This document shows positions 43,267-51,137 of a stretch of 64,000 nt of DNA, piece by piece. Position 1 is the first letter of the stretch. Every line of letters begins with the position of its first letter. The notes below the pieces were generated by a model. It saw only the letters and a list, made by a program, of their open reading frames with translations. It searched no databases and was not told where the DNA came from. Position numbers and translations under genes: made by a program. Source of the DNA: Rhizobium sp. R634 (GTDB lineage: Bacteria; Pseudomonadota; Alphaproteobacteria; Rhizobiales; Rhizobiaceae); assembly GCF_002211305.1 (NCBI RefSeq), contig NZ_LOKW01000024.1:310001-374000 (forward strand), given 5' to 3'.

Positions 43267-44307
43267 ATGATGGACTTTGACGATTTCGGCGGCGCGCTAG
43301 CCGGGAAACCGTTGACCCAGGCTGAAAAGGCGGCGGCTGTTCTTCTCGCTATGGGAAAGGGAGTCGCCGGCCGGCTGTTGAAATATTTTACCCAGGCAGA
43401 ACTGCAGACCATTATCTCATCCGCCCAATCGCTGCGCGCCATTCCGCCGGACGAGCTGCTGTCGCTCGTCGCGGAATTCGAAGACCTCTTCACCGAGGGC
43501 GCCGGCCTGATGGACAACGCCAAGGCGATCGAAGCGATCCTGGAAGAGGGGCTAACGCCCGACGAGGTCGACAGCCTGCTCGGCCGCCGCACCGCATTCC
43601 AGGCCTATGAGACCTCGATCTGGGATCGCCTCAGCGAGGCCGAACCGGCATTCGTGGCACAGTTCCTGCTGCGCGAACACCCGCAGACCGTCGCCTATAT
43701 CCTTTCGATGATGCCCTCTGCCTTCGGCGCCAAAGTGCTGCTGCAGCTTCCCGACAATCGCCGGGCCGACATCATGAACCGCACGGTCAACATGAAGACC
43801 GTCAGCCCGAAGGCCGCGCAGATCATTGAGAACCAGGTCATGACGCTGCTCGCCGAAGTCGAGGCGGAGCGCAATGCGGCCGGTTCGACGAAGGTCGCCG
43901 ATCTCATGAACGAACTCGACAAGCCGCAGGTCGACACGCTGCTCACCTCGCTCGAATCGATCAGCCGGGAAGCGGTCAACAAGGTTCGCCCGAAGATCTT
44001 CCTCTTCGAGGACCTCATGTATATGCCGCAGCGCAGCCGCGTCATGCTGCTGAACGACATCTCCACGGATGTACTCACCGTCGCGCTGCGCGGCTCGCCG
44101 CCGGAGATCCGCGAATCGGTTCTTTCCGCCATCAGCCCGCGCCAGCGCCGCATGATCGAATCGGATCTGCAGAGCGGCATGGGCGGCGTCAATCCGCGCG
44201 AGATCGCCATCGCTCGCCGCGCCGTCGCCCAGGAAGCGATTCGCCTGGCCAACTCAGGCCAGATCGAGCTCAAGGAGAAGGAAGGCGACGCTTCGGCAGC
44301 CGCCTAA
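43267..44307 (+). CDS. fliG: flagellar motor switch protein FliG
   Basis: Torque-generating rotor protein (346 aa). N-terminal domain contacts FliF, the middle domain carries the EHPQT motif (residues 137-141), and the C-terminal domain carries charged helix residues facing MotA (YMPQRSRVMLLNDISTDVLT). The block KIFLFEDLMYMPQRSRV is the FliG-type KxFxFEDL motif. Near-standard length. A 28-bp gap to fliN suggests co-transcription. Confidence 0.96.
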   Translation: MMDFDDFGGALAGKPLTQAEKAAAVLLAMGKGVAGRLLKYFTQAELQTIISSAQSLRAIPPDELLSLVAEFEDLFTEGAGLMDNAKAIEAILEEGLTPDEVDSLLGRRTAFQAYETSIWDRLSEAEPAFVAQFLLREHPQTVAYILSMMPSAFGAKVLLQLPDNRRADIMNRTVNMKTVSPKAAQIIENQVMTLLAEVEAERNAAGSTKVADLMNELDKPQVDTLLTSLESISREAVNKVRPKIFLFEDLMYMPQRSRVMLLNDISTDVLTVALRGSPPEIRESVLSAISPRQRRMIESDLQSGMGGVNPREIAIARRAVAQEAIRLANSGQIELKEKEGDASAAA

Positions 44308-44400
44308 CGCTTCGAGACTGTTGACAAATCCAGCATCCCGAAAGGCGGCTGTTGATCGCCCTGCTGCGGGCGACTACCCTTCCATCAATAGTCGTGCTTC

Positions 44401-44502
44401 AGAGCGCCTTGCATGAACGTAAATCATGCAAGGCGTTCAGGTCTTTGCTTTGATGCATATCGTCATCCCAAAACCATTGCACACTGCCGGGCGGCATGCA
44501 TT
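44401..44502. repeat. bipartite rhizobial intergenic repeat, copy B
   Basis: Between fliG and flhB. First part: perfect 12-bp stem cgccttgcatga (44405-44416)/tcatgcaaggcg (44424-44435). Second part: gatgcatatcgtcatcccaa ... gggcggcatgca (44452-44500), matching copies at 3535 and 39716. The two-part plan equals copy A. Within an operon, the strong hairpin could attenuate flhB expression relative to fliG. The stretch before it (44308-44400) shows no gene. Confidence 0.6.
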
Positions 44503-44537
44503 GGCTGCGGCCCGTTTGTCTGACGGAGGGCAGCGAC

Positions 44538-45617
44538 TTGGCAGATGATGACAAGGACAGCAAAACAGAAGCCCCGACCGCGAAAAAGCGAAGCGATGCG
44601 GCGGAGAAAGGCAATGTGCCGTTTTCGCGCGAGCTGTCGATCTTCGCAACCATCCTCGCGACCTTCATCTATCTGGTGTTCTTCCTTCCCGACAGCGTCG
44701 GCCGCATGAACGAGACGCTGCGCGACATCTTCGAGCAGCCGGACCAGTGGAAGATCGAGACGGGGCCGGATATTCTGGCGCTTTTCGTCCGGCTCGGCTG
44801 GGCGAGTGCTGCGCTGCTCGCCCCCGCCTTCATCCTGTTCATGGTGTTCGGCATCGCCTCCTCCATCTTCCAGAACCTGCCGACGCCGGTGCTCGAGCGC
44901 ATCCGGCCGCAGGCCTCGCGCATCTCCTTGATCAAAGGCTGGTCAAGGCTCTTCAGCCTGCCCGGCCTCGTCGAATTCGGAAAGTCGCTGTTCAAGGTCG
45001 TCATCGTCGGTGTCATCCTATTTTTCGTGCTGAGAAGCGAATATTTCGGCTCGATCGACGCGATGTTTTCCGACCCGCAGACGATCCTCGTGCGGATGAT
45101 GACGGCGATGCGCAAGATCATCATCGTCGTGCTGATTGCCACGGCGATCGTCGCGATCGCCGATCTTTTCTGGACACGCCATCACTGGTTCACCGAACTG
45201 AAGATGACGCGGCACGAAGTGAAGGAAGAAAACAAGCAGGCCCAGGGCGACCCCTTCGTCAAGAGCCGGCAGCGCTCGCTGATGCGCGACCGCGCGCGCC
45301 GGCGCATGATCGCCAACGTGGACCGCGCCACACTGGTCATTGCCAACCCGACGCACTATGCGGTGGCGCTGCGTTATGCACGCGAAGAAAACGACGCCCC
45401 GGTGGTGCTGGCCAAGGGCCAGGACCTCATCGCGCTGAAGATCAGGGAGATCGCCGAGAAGAACGGCATCCCCGTGTTCGAGGATCCGCCGCTCGCCCGC
45501 TCCATGTTTGCGCAAGTCTCGGTCGATAGTGTCATACCGTCAGTCTTCTATAAGGCCGTTGCGGAGCTGATCCACCGGATCTACGCCGCAGACGCCAAGA
45601 ACAAACGGGTAAGATAA
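44538..45617 (+). CDS. flhB: flagellar export switch protein FlhB
   Basis: Export-gate protein that changes substrate class when the hook is complete (359 aa). The N-terminal ADDDKDSKTEAPTAKKRSDA precedes four membrane segments (ELSIFATILATFIYLVFFLP, ALLAPAFILFMVFGIASSIF, SLFKVVIVGVILFFVLRSEY, KIIIVVLIATAIVAIADLFW). The self-cleavage motif NPTH is at residues 270-273. The start is TTG 44538, with cggaggg 7 nt upstream; an earlier ATG (44496) gives non-family residues. Interacts functionally with FliK. Confidence 0.95.
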   Translation: MADDDKDSKTEAPTAKKRSDAAEKGNVPFSRELSIFATILATFIYLVFFLPDSVGRMNETLRDIFEQPDQWKIETGPDILALFVRLGWASAALLAPAFILFMVFGIASSIFQNLPTPVLERIRPQASRISLIKGWSRLFSLPGLVEFGKSLFKVVIVGVILFFVLRSEYFGSIDAMFSDPQTILVRMMTAMRKIIIVVLIATAIVAIADLFWTRHHWFTELKMTRHEVKEENKQAQGDPFVKSRQRSLMRDRARRRMIANVDRATLVIANPTHYAVALRYAREENDAPVVLAKGQDLIALKIREIAEKNGIPVFEDPPLARSMFAQVSVDSVIPSVFYKAVAELIHRIYAADAKNKRVR

Positions 45618-45622
45618 GCCGA

Positions 45623-46066
45623 ATGAAAAAATGCCCTCACTCTGCCCAACGTGAAAAGATCCTCGCAAACGCCATCAGCCCAGTTGCCACGGAACTGCGC
45701 CTTCTGGACGCTTCTGACCTCATTTCACTGCTGCGCTTCGAGTACTACGGCAATCTTTCCGATCTCGTCGCTTCGGCGGCGGAGCTTTTCTTTCATCCGG
45801 GCACGGTGAATTTCGGCCTTGGCGGAAACTATACGCTTGAGTGGGGCGGCAAGCCCGAGGTCGTTCTCGATCTGGAGATCAAGCCGCGCGGCGTCACGGT
45901 CTACGCCCAGCTCACCCTCGCCGAAGACCATGCCGGCATCGAGATCAACCACATCGCGTTTCAGGACCCCTCGGCCGATCCCGATGAGAATACCCGCTTC
46001 CTCGAAAAGAGCCTGCGGGAATCGCGCTACAACGTGAATCAGCCACCGCAAGCTTTAGCGAGCTGA
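45623..46066 (+). CDS. conserved hypothetical protein after flhB
   Basis: 147 aa, soluble, no membrane segment or signal peptide. Features: DASDLISLLRFEYYGNLSDL-VASAAELFFHP, FGLGGNYTLEWGGKPEVVLD-LEIKPRGVTVYAQL, and DHAGIEINHIAFQDPSADPD. An alpha/beta fold with amphipathic strands is likely. It starts 6 bp after flhB and ends 15 bp before visR (convergent). Its fixed place in rhizobial flagellar clusters suggests a motility link, but I recognise no family. Confidence 0.7.
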   Translation: MKKCPHSAQREKILANAISPVATELRLLDASDLISLLRFEYYGNLSDLVASAAELFFHPGTVNFGLGGNYTLEWGGKPEVVLDLEIKPRGVTVYAQLTLAEDHAGIEINHIAFQDPSADPDENTRFLEKSLRESRYNVNQPPQALAS

Positions 46067-46081
46067 CGCCTTCAATCCGGT

Positions 46082-46828
46082 TCAGCTGATATAGCCGAGC
46101 CGGATCGCCTTGGCGATCGCCTGGATGCGGTTGACGGAATCGAGCTTGATGGTCGCCGAGCCGAGATAGGCGTTCACGGTGTGCACGGAAAGGCCGAGCT
46201 TGTCGGCGATCTCTTCACTGATGCGACCGTCGCCGGCAAGCTGCAGACAGGCGATCTCGCGTTCGCTGAGGGCTTCGGCGGCACCCGTGCGGCGTTCGTC
46301 GAGCGAGAGCAGATCCATCATGATATGGCAGCAGCGGCCGTGCAGCTCGACGATCGTATCGCTCGAGGGGTCGATTTCATCGCCGGTGAAAAGGATGAAG
46401 CCGTTGCCGACGGCGCCGAGCCGCACCGGAAAAGCGATGCCGGAAAAAGGCAGGATGCCATCCTTCAGCCGCGTCATGAACGGCGAAAAGTCCGCCGGGC
46501 CGGGTGCCGCACGATCGTGAGCGCCGGCCCATGAGAGCGGCAGCAGCGATTTATCGATATGATCGAGGAGAATATCGCCGTAGGCATCCGTGAAAGCCTT
46601 GCCGAAACCGGCGTTCGAAGAGCCCCAGTTCTCAAGCTCGCAGACCAGGCGCTGCTTTGCCGGCAGGCCCGAACCGCTGACGCGATAGATCGCAAAGCCC
46701 TGGGCTTCGGCGAGCTTCTGCATCGCGATCAGCCGCGGGAAAAGATCGGACCGGCTGGAAATCCTGTTCACACGCACCATGCGCAGCTGCTCCGCGCCGC
46801 TCATCGTCCTGCCTGATGGATGGGCCAT
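46082..46828 (-). CDS. visR: LuxR-type transcriptional regulator VisR
   Basis: Half of the VisN/VisR master activator of motility (248 aa). The N-terminal 170 residues form an autoinducer-domain-like sensor (FPRLIAMQKLAEAQGFAIYR). The C-terminal LuxR helix-turn-helix is EALSEREIACLQLAGDGRIS-EEIADKLGLSVHTVNAYLGS-ATIKLDSVNRIQAIAKAIRL. In S. meliloti VisN and VisR act as a heterodimer upstream of rem. It lies 8 bp after visN. The inducer is unknown. Confidence 0.93.
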   Translation of the reverse strand: MAHPSGRTMSGAEQLRMVRVNRISSRSDLFPRLIAMQKLAEAQGFAIYRVSGSGLPAKQRLVCELENWGSSNAGFGKAFTDAYGDILLDHIDKSLLPLSWAGAHDRAAPGPADFSPFMTRLKDGILPFSGIAFPVRLGAVGNGFILFTGDEIDPSSDTIVELHGRCCHIMMDLLSLDERRTGAAEALSEREIACLQLAGDGRISEEIADKLGLSVHTVNAYLGSATIKLDSVNRIQAIAKAIRLGYIS

Positions 46829-46836
46829 GGATCCCC

Positions 46837-47583
46837 CTATACGAGATTATTCCGGACAGCGAAGGCAATGGCCTCGGACCGGGTCTTGGTCGCCGTCTTG
46901 CGCATCACGCTGGTGATGTAGTTGTTGATGGTATTGCGGGAGATTCCGAGGATCATCGCGATCTCGTCGCTGGTCTTGCCCTCGGCGATCCAGAACAGGC
47001 ATTCCAGCTCGCGGTCCGTCAGTTCGAAATCGCGATCGACCCGTGCACCGCCGCAGCGAAGGAAGCTCGCGACATAACCTGCCAGCAGGCCCACGTCCCG
47101 CAAGCGCTCCGGCGAAAGAATGAAGCCTTCGCCGAACAGGAACATCAGAGCCAGCCGCGACCGGCCGACATTGAAGGTCAGCGAACAATATTGGCGGCTG
47201 GCGCCCTCCGGCACATCGGCGCTATCGGGCAGAAGAGCGAAGTTCGGCTGGAAGACCTGCATGCATTTTTCCAGCTCGGTCGAACGGGCATAGCCGCTGA
47301 TCAGATCGTCGACGACATCCTTGACCAGATCGAACGGCCAGTCGGATGCAACGATGAAATCGAGGCCGCTTTCCTGAATGAGATCGCAGCGCGCCAGGAG
47401 ATAGTGCGAAGCACCGACATACTCCGTCAGAGCGCGCAGACCGGACTGCAACCTTCCGGTGTCGGCGACACCGTGCAGGCGCCGGATCAGCTCGTCACGC
47501 GGCAAGAGTGCCGGCGCCATCACGCTCGCGAAATTCGCCATTTGCCTCTCGCCTTTGCTCGCCTGAAATACGGTCATATCCAT
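46837..47583 (-). CDS. visN: LuxR-type transcriptional regulator VisN
   Basis: Partner of VisR (248 aa). A sensor-like N-terminal domain (GLRALTEYVGASHYLLARCD) is followed by the LuxR helix-turn-helix FELTDRELECLFWIAEGKTS-DEIAMILGISRNTINNYITS-VMRKTATKTRSEAIAFAVRN. ATG 47583 (MDMTVFQA) has AGGAAA upstream; MANFAS at 47541 is an alternative. Its gene precedes visR in one operon, and the two tops the cascade that drives rem. Confidence 0.93.
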   Translation of the reverse strand: MDMTVFQASKGERQMANFASVMAPALLPRDELIRRLHGVADTGRLQSGLRALTEYVGASHYLLARCDLIQESGLDFIVASDWPFDLVKDVVDDLISGYARSTELEKCMQVFQPNFALLPDSADVPEGASRQYCSLTFNVGRSRLALMFLFGEGFILSPERLRDVGLLAGYVASFLRCGGARVDRDFELTDRELECLFWIAEGKTSDEIAMILGISRNTINNYITSVMRKTATKTRSEAIAFAVRNNLV

Positions 47584-47940
47584 TGGCAATTTCCTGCGGC
47601 TGAGGAACGATCAAACTCGGTGCGACAGCAATTTTTGTGTAAAGGATTCAATTCAAGCCCCGCGCGAATCCCATTTCGAATCACTTAAGGGTAAGTCAGC
47701 CGATGTAAATCACCATCTCCGACTTCTGGGGATTTACTTTCGCTGTCGCCCATGCACTGATTCGAGCACCAATTGCGCCCCTCAGAATATAGGGAAGGCT
47801 AAGATGATTCTGGCTGTACCGCAACTTGATTCGCGTTTTACGCGAGTGATCCTCAACAATTTTATCTAACTTCTCCCGGCGGGCGTTCAAGAGACTTGGA
47901 CCTATTCCGATCTGAATGGAACCGGCCTCGTACCCACATA
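47584..47940 (-). promoter_or_regulatory. visN upstream region
   Basis: About 357 bp between visN and the fliF terminator. It contains an inverted repeat gtaaatc...gatttac at 47705-47737, about 120-155 bp before the start codon, a candidate operator for a regulator above VisNR. A 64-codon open frame at 47696-47890 (minus) has no family features and is probably chance. No clear promoter boxes assigned. Confidence 0.4.
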
Positions 47941-47970
47941 AAAAAAGGCCGGTTGCCCGGCCCTTTTTTT
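47941..47970 (-). terminator. che-fliF operon terminator
   Basis: On the minus strand a GGGCCGG/CCGGCC stem (arms 47957-47962 and 47947-47952, loop of 4) is followed by TTTTTTT. It begins at the fliF stop codon, which is partly inside the A/T flank, and separates the che operon from visN. Confidence 0.9.
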
Positions 47971-49660
47971 ATGCTGCGTCGTCGATCGCCCATTTCCTGA
48001 GGATTTTCGCGGCGCGTTCCTCGTTGATCTCGACCATGCGGGACAGTTTGCGTTCCGGACCTTCCTTGACGCGGCGGTTGAAGTTGCCGTCGTCGTCGCC
48101 GAGGCTGAGCAGATCTTCCGTGCTGTCGAAGCCGAAGTCGGATCCGAAGCCATCCATGAGAGCCCCTCCGGACGCTCCGGCCGCCGGCGCGAAGTCCGGC
48201 AGCTCGAGGCCGGCCGCTTCCGGCGTGGCGTCGCCGAGCATTGCACCCGAGCCGCTGCCGTTGACGCTGCGCACCAGGGGCCGCAGGCCCATCCAGACCA
48301 CCACGAAGGCGACGGCGACGAAGGCAAGCGAGTTGATGATGCCGGCAAGGTTGCGGCTCAGCATGTCCATGACGCGGACGCCGCCGGTCGCCTCTTCGAG
48401 CAGCTGATTTTCGAGGAAATCCATGGCCGTGACGGTGACGACGTCGCCGCGCTTGGCATCGATACCGGCCGCCGAAGCGACGATCTTCTGCATTTCGGCG
48501 AGATAGGCGTCGATCTTGGCCTGGTCGGCGGGTTCACCGACCATCTTGGCGATGCGGCCCTTGTTGACCACCACGGCGATCGAAAGCTTCTCGACCTTGT
48601 AGCTGTTGCGGGTCGTCGCCGTCGTCTTGCTGTTGATTTCGTAGTTGGTCTGCTCTTCGCGCTTGTCGGACTTGTCCTGCGATTCCGGTCCGCCGGCGCC
48701 CCCGGCCTCGGGAGCGGCCTGGGGAATGTTCTGTTCGACGGTGGTGGCGTTATCGGACTGCCTCTGCTGCGACTGCTGGGCTTCCTTCGTCGAGCGGACC
48801 GAGCGTTCGACCTTGGATTCGGGATCGTAGACCGTTTCCTGGATCTGCTGGGCGTCCGTATTGAGATCGGCGGTGACGCTGGAGCGGAAGTTGTCCATGC
48901 CGAGGAAGGGCGCCAGCGCCTTGTCGATGTTGGATTCGACTTCCTGCTGGACGTTCTGGACGATGTTGAGCGAGCGGTTCAGCGAGCTGTTGCTCGTCTC
49001 GTCGCCGGAGGCGAGCAACTGGCCGGCGGAATCGAGGATCGTCACGTCATCGACGTCAAGCCCCGGCACGGCCGAGGCGACGAGGTGGCGGATCGAGGTG
49101 GCGGCGCTGCGCCCCGCGGCGGCGCTCGCGCGAATCATGACGGAAGCGGTCGGTTTCTGCTCCGCCTTCCGGAAGTTGCCGACTTCAGGCATGACGATGT
49201 GGACACGCGCGGCTGTTATGCCCGAGATCGACTGGATCGTGCGTGCGATTTCGCCCTCCAGCGCGCGAACCCGCGTCACTTCCTGCATGAAGGAGGTCAG
49301 GCCGAGCGAGCCGACATTGTCGAAAAGTTCGTAACCGGCATTGGCGCTGTTCGGCAGGCCGCGTTCGGCAAGCAGCAGGCGGGCCTTGCCCGTCATCCCC
49401 GCGGGAACGGTGATGCTGGAACCGTCCGTGCCGACCTGGAAATCGATGTTGGCTTCGGCGAGCGCCATACTGATCTGATTGAGATCCGGCGAATCCAGAC
49501 CGACATAGAGCGTTTCCTGTGCCGGTTTGTTGACGAAAAGGGCAGCCGCAAGGACGATTGCGATGGAAACGGCGCCGACGCCTCCGAGAATCATCAGGCG
49601 TGTACGGCCTAGGGCGCCAAAGTTCTTAAAAATCTGAACTAATTGATTTAACAGATTCAT
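47969..49660 (-). CDS. fliF: flagellar MS-ring protein FliF
   Basis: Basal-body ring protein (563 aa). First membrane segment at residues 21-43 (LMILGGVGAVSIAIVLAAAL); ring-building motifs YVGLDSPDLNQISMALAEAN and TRVRALEGEIARTIQSISGI-TAARVHIVMPE; second membrane segment near residue 440 (GIINSLAFVAVAFVVVWMGL). The C-terminal ERKLSRMVEINEERAAKILR is the FliG-binding tail. Last gene of the che operon, an alphaproteobacterial arrangement coupling motor base to chemotaxis genes. Confidence 0.96.
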   Translation of the reverse strand: MNLLNQLVQIFKNFGALGRTRLMILGGVGAVSIAIVLAAALFVNKPAQETLYVGLDSPDLNQISMALAEANIDFQVGTDGSSITVPAGMTGKARLLLAERGLPNSANAGYELFDNVGSLGLTSFMQEVTRVRALEGEIARTIQSISGITAARVHIVMPEVGNFRKAEQKPTASVMIRASAAAGRSAATSIRHLVASAVPGLDVDDVTILDSAGQLLASGDETSNSSLNRSLNIVQNVQQEVESNIDKALAPFLGMDNFRSSVTADLNTDAQQIQETVYDPESKVERSVRSTKEAQQSQQRQSDNATTVEQNIPQAAPEAGGAGGPESQDKSDKREEQTNYEINSKTTATTRNSYKVEKLSIAVVVNKGRIAKMVGEPADQAKIDAYLAEMQKIVASAAGIDAKRGDVVTVTAMDFLENQLLEEATGGVRVMDMLSRNLAGIINSLAFVAVAFVVVWMGLRPLVRSVNGSGSGAMLGDATPEAAGLELPDFAPAAGASGGALMDGFGSDFGFDSTEDLLSLGDDDGNFNRRVKEGPERKLSRMVEINEERAAKILRKWAIDDAA

Positions 49661-49790
49661 TCTGTTCTCGCACGATCCGTCAAAGACAAAGCAGGCTTAT
49701 TGCCTCATCTGACGAATAATCGGCGAAACTTGCGCGAGCGTTTCGTAAAGGGCGCGCGGAGCGAAATGGACCGGCGGGCTGTGAGCCTTC

Positions 49791-50180
49791 CTAGAAGAAA
49801 TCGAAGTCGCCGGCGGCCTTGCTCAGCGGCTGGGAATGGCCGTGGCGCATGGCGCCACCCAGCGCCTTCTGCATCTCCGCCAGCTTGACGAGGCTGAGCG
49901 CGGTCGCGACGTCGACTGTCCAGCCCTGCGGGATTTCGCCGGTGATGGTGTCGATGAATTCGGCAAGGCCGCGCGATTTCTGCACGGCGAGATCGATACC
50001 CTGCATGACCTTCATCGAATCCGGCGAATTCAGGATTTCGGCGCCGCCGAGATCGAGAAGCTGCGGCTCGATGCGCTCGATGAGGTAGGCGACATCGTGC
50101 AGTTCGGAAACGATGCGCATCAGGATGTCGCTCAGCGCTTCGACTGGCGCGGGAGGTTCGATCACCGGGTTAAAGGTCAT
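49791..50180 (-). CDS. cheT: CheT, rhizobial chemotaxis protein
   Basis: 129 aa, helical. Helix EALSDILMRIVSELHDVAYL is followed by KVMQGIDLAVQKSRGLAEFI, which contains D63-L-A-V-Q67, a DxxxQ pattern like the catalytic motif of CheZ CheY-phosphatases. The C-terminus is SKAAGDFDFF. It lies between cheD and fliF, the place of the S. meliloti cheT gene. A role in CheY dephosphorylation or interplay with CheR is plausible; activity cannot be shown from sequence. A 130-bp gap to fliF holds no gene. Confidence 0.8.
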   Translation of the reverse strand: MTFNPVIEPPAPVEALSDILMRIVSELHDVAYLIERIEPQLLDLGGAEILNSPDSMKVMQGIDLAVQKSRGLAEFIDTITGEIPQGWTVDVATALSLVKLAEMQKALGGAMRHGHSQPLSKAAGDFDFF

Positions 50181-50196
50181 ATGAAAATCCTCGCCA

Positions 50197-50751
50197 TCAA
50201 AAAAATTCGATACTGGTTTCGGCGGGCTTCTGCGGAGCGGCGGGACGCTGCTCGAGAGCGACGGTTCTCTGGGTTTCGGCGCCGGTCAGGGGGTATTGCC
50301 GGGCACGGCCGGAGACCGGCCAATATTCAAGCTTGCGTCCATGTTCTCCGCCGGTCGAGGAACCGACCACCGGAATGCCTTCATCCCTCAGGAACTGCAT
50401 GGCGAAGGCCGCGTTCTGCTCACCGACATTGGAAAATGTCGAGATCGTCTTCGCGCCGCCGAAGATCTTCGCCTCCAGCCGGTCGCGCCTGGCGCCCTGC
50501 TTCAGGAGACCGTTGATCAGCAGTTCCATCAGATGCACGCCGTAGCGCGTGGCATCGCCGCCTGATGTCGGCGAGGTCGCCGAACCGGGCAGCAGGAAGT
50601 GGTTCATGCCGCCGACGCCGGCGACAGGATCTCGGAGGCACGCAGCCACGCACGAGCCGAGAATGGTCGAGAGCACCGCATTCGGGTCGCTCAGAACCTT
50701 GTACTCGCCCTGAATGATGTGCACGCGGCGGGCTGCCCCCTCATTGATCAT
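50197..50751 (-). CDS. cheD: chemoreceptor glutamine deamidase CheD
   Basis: Deamidates Gln residues of chemoreceptors (184 aa). Catalytic Cys34 in TILGSCVAACLRDP and His51 in GVGGMNHFLLPG are present, as is the Thr region KIFGGAKTI. The C-terminal tail (ALEQRPAAPQKPAETSIEFF) is longer than usual. Its start overlaps the cheY2 stop by 4 bp. It works with CheB and CheR on receptors such as IcpA. Confidence 0.94.
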   Translation of the reverse strand: MINEGAARRVHIIQGEYKVLSDPNAVLSTILGSCVAACLRDPVAGVGGMNHFLLPGSATSPTSGGDATRYGVHLMELLINGLLKQGARRDRLEAKIFGGAKTISTFSNVGEQNAAFAMQFLRDEGIPVVGSSTGGEHGRKLEYWPVSGRARQYPLTGAETQRTVALEQRPAAPQKPAETSIEFF

Positions 50752-51137
50752 TTCAAGGCTCCAAACACGGCTTCAATGGCCGCTTTCATCTTTTCGATCG
50801 TGAACGGCTTCGCGAGCACGTTGTTGGCGCCGAGCTGGGCCGCCTTCTGCACCAGCGCGCGGTCGCCCTGGGCGGTGAGGATGATGAACGCCGCCTTTTT
50901 GGTGTTCGGGTTGGTGCGCACGGCCTGGAGGAAGCCGATGCCATCCATCTTCGGCATGTTGAAGTCCGAGATCACCAGGTGGTGCGGTTGCTCGGCCATG
51001 ATCTTCATGCCCTGCTCCCCGTCGCCTGCGGACGTGATCTGCTTGAACCCGAGCTGGGTCAGCGCATCGCTGAGCAGCAACCGGCTCGTTACCTGATCAT
51101 CGACGATCAGAACTTTGATTTTCTCCGCGATCGACAT
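50748..51137 (-). CDS. cheY2: chemotaxis response regulator CheY2
   Basis: Single receiver domain (129 aa). Acidic pair Asp13/Asp14, phospho-acceptor Asp58 in HHLVISDFNMPKMDG, Thr89 and Lys110 are all in place. In S. meliloti CheY2-P slows the motor and CheY1 drains phosphate; gene order here matches, so this is the probable motor-binding form. It overlaps cheB by 1 bp. Confidence 0.94.
   Translation of the reverse strand: MSIAEKIKVLIVDDQVTSRLLLSDALTQLGFKQITSAGDGEQGMKIMAEQPHHLVISDFNMPKMDGIGFLQAVRTNPNTKKAAFIILTAQGDRALVQKAAQLGANNVLAKPFTIEKMKAAIEAVFGALK

Noticed and set aside
47696..47890. 64-codon open frame on the minus strand upstream of visN
   Set aside because: No family resemblance, weak start context and basic, irregular composition; it sits in a promoter region.
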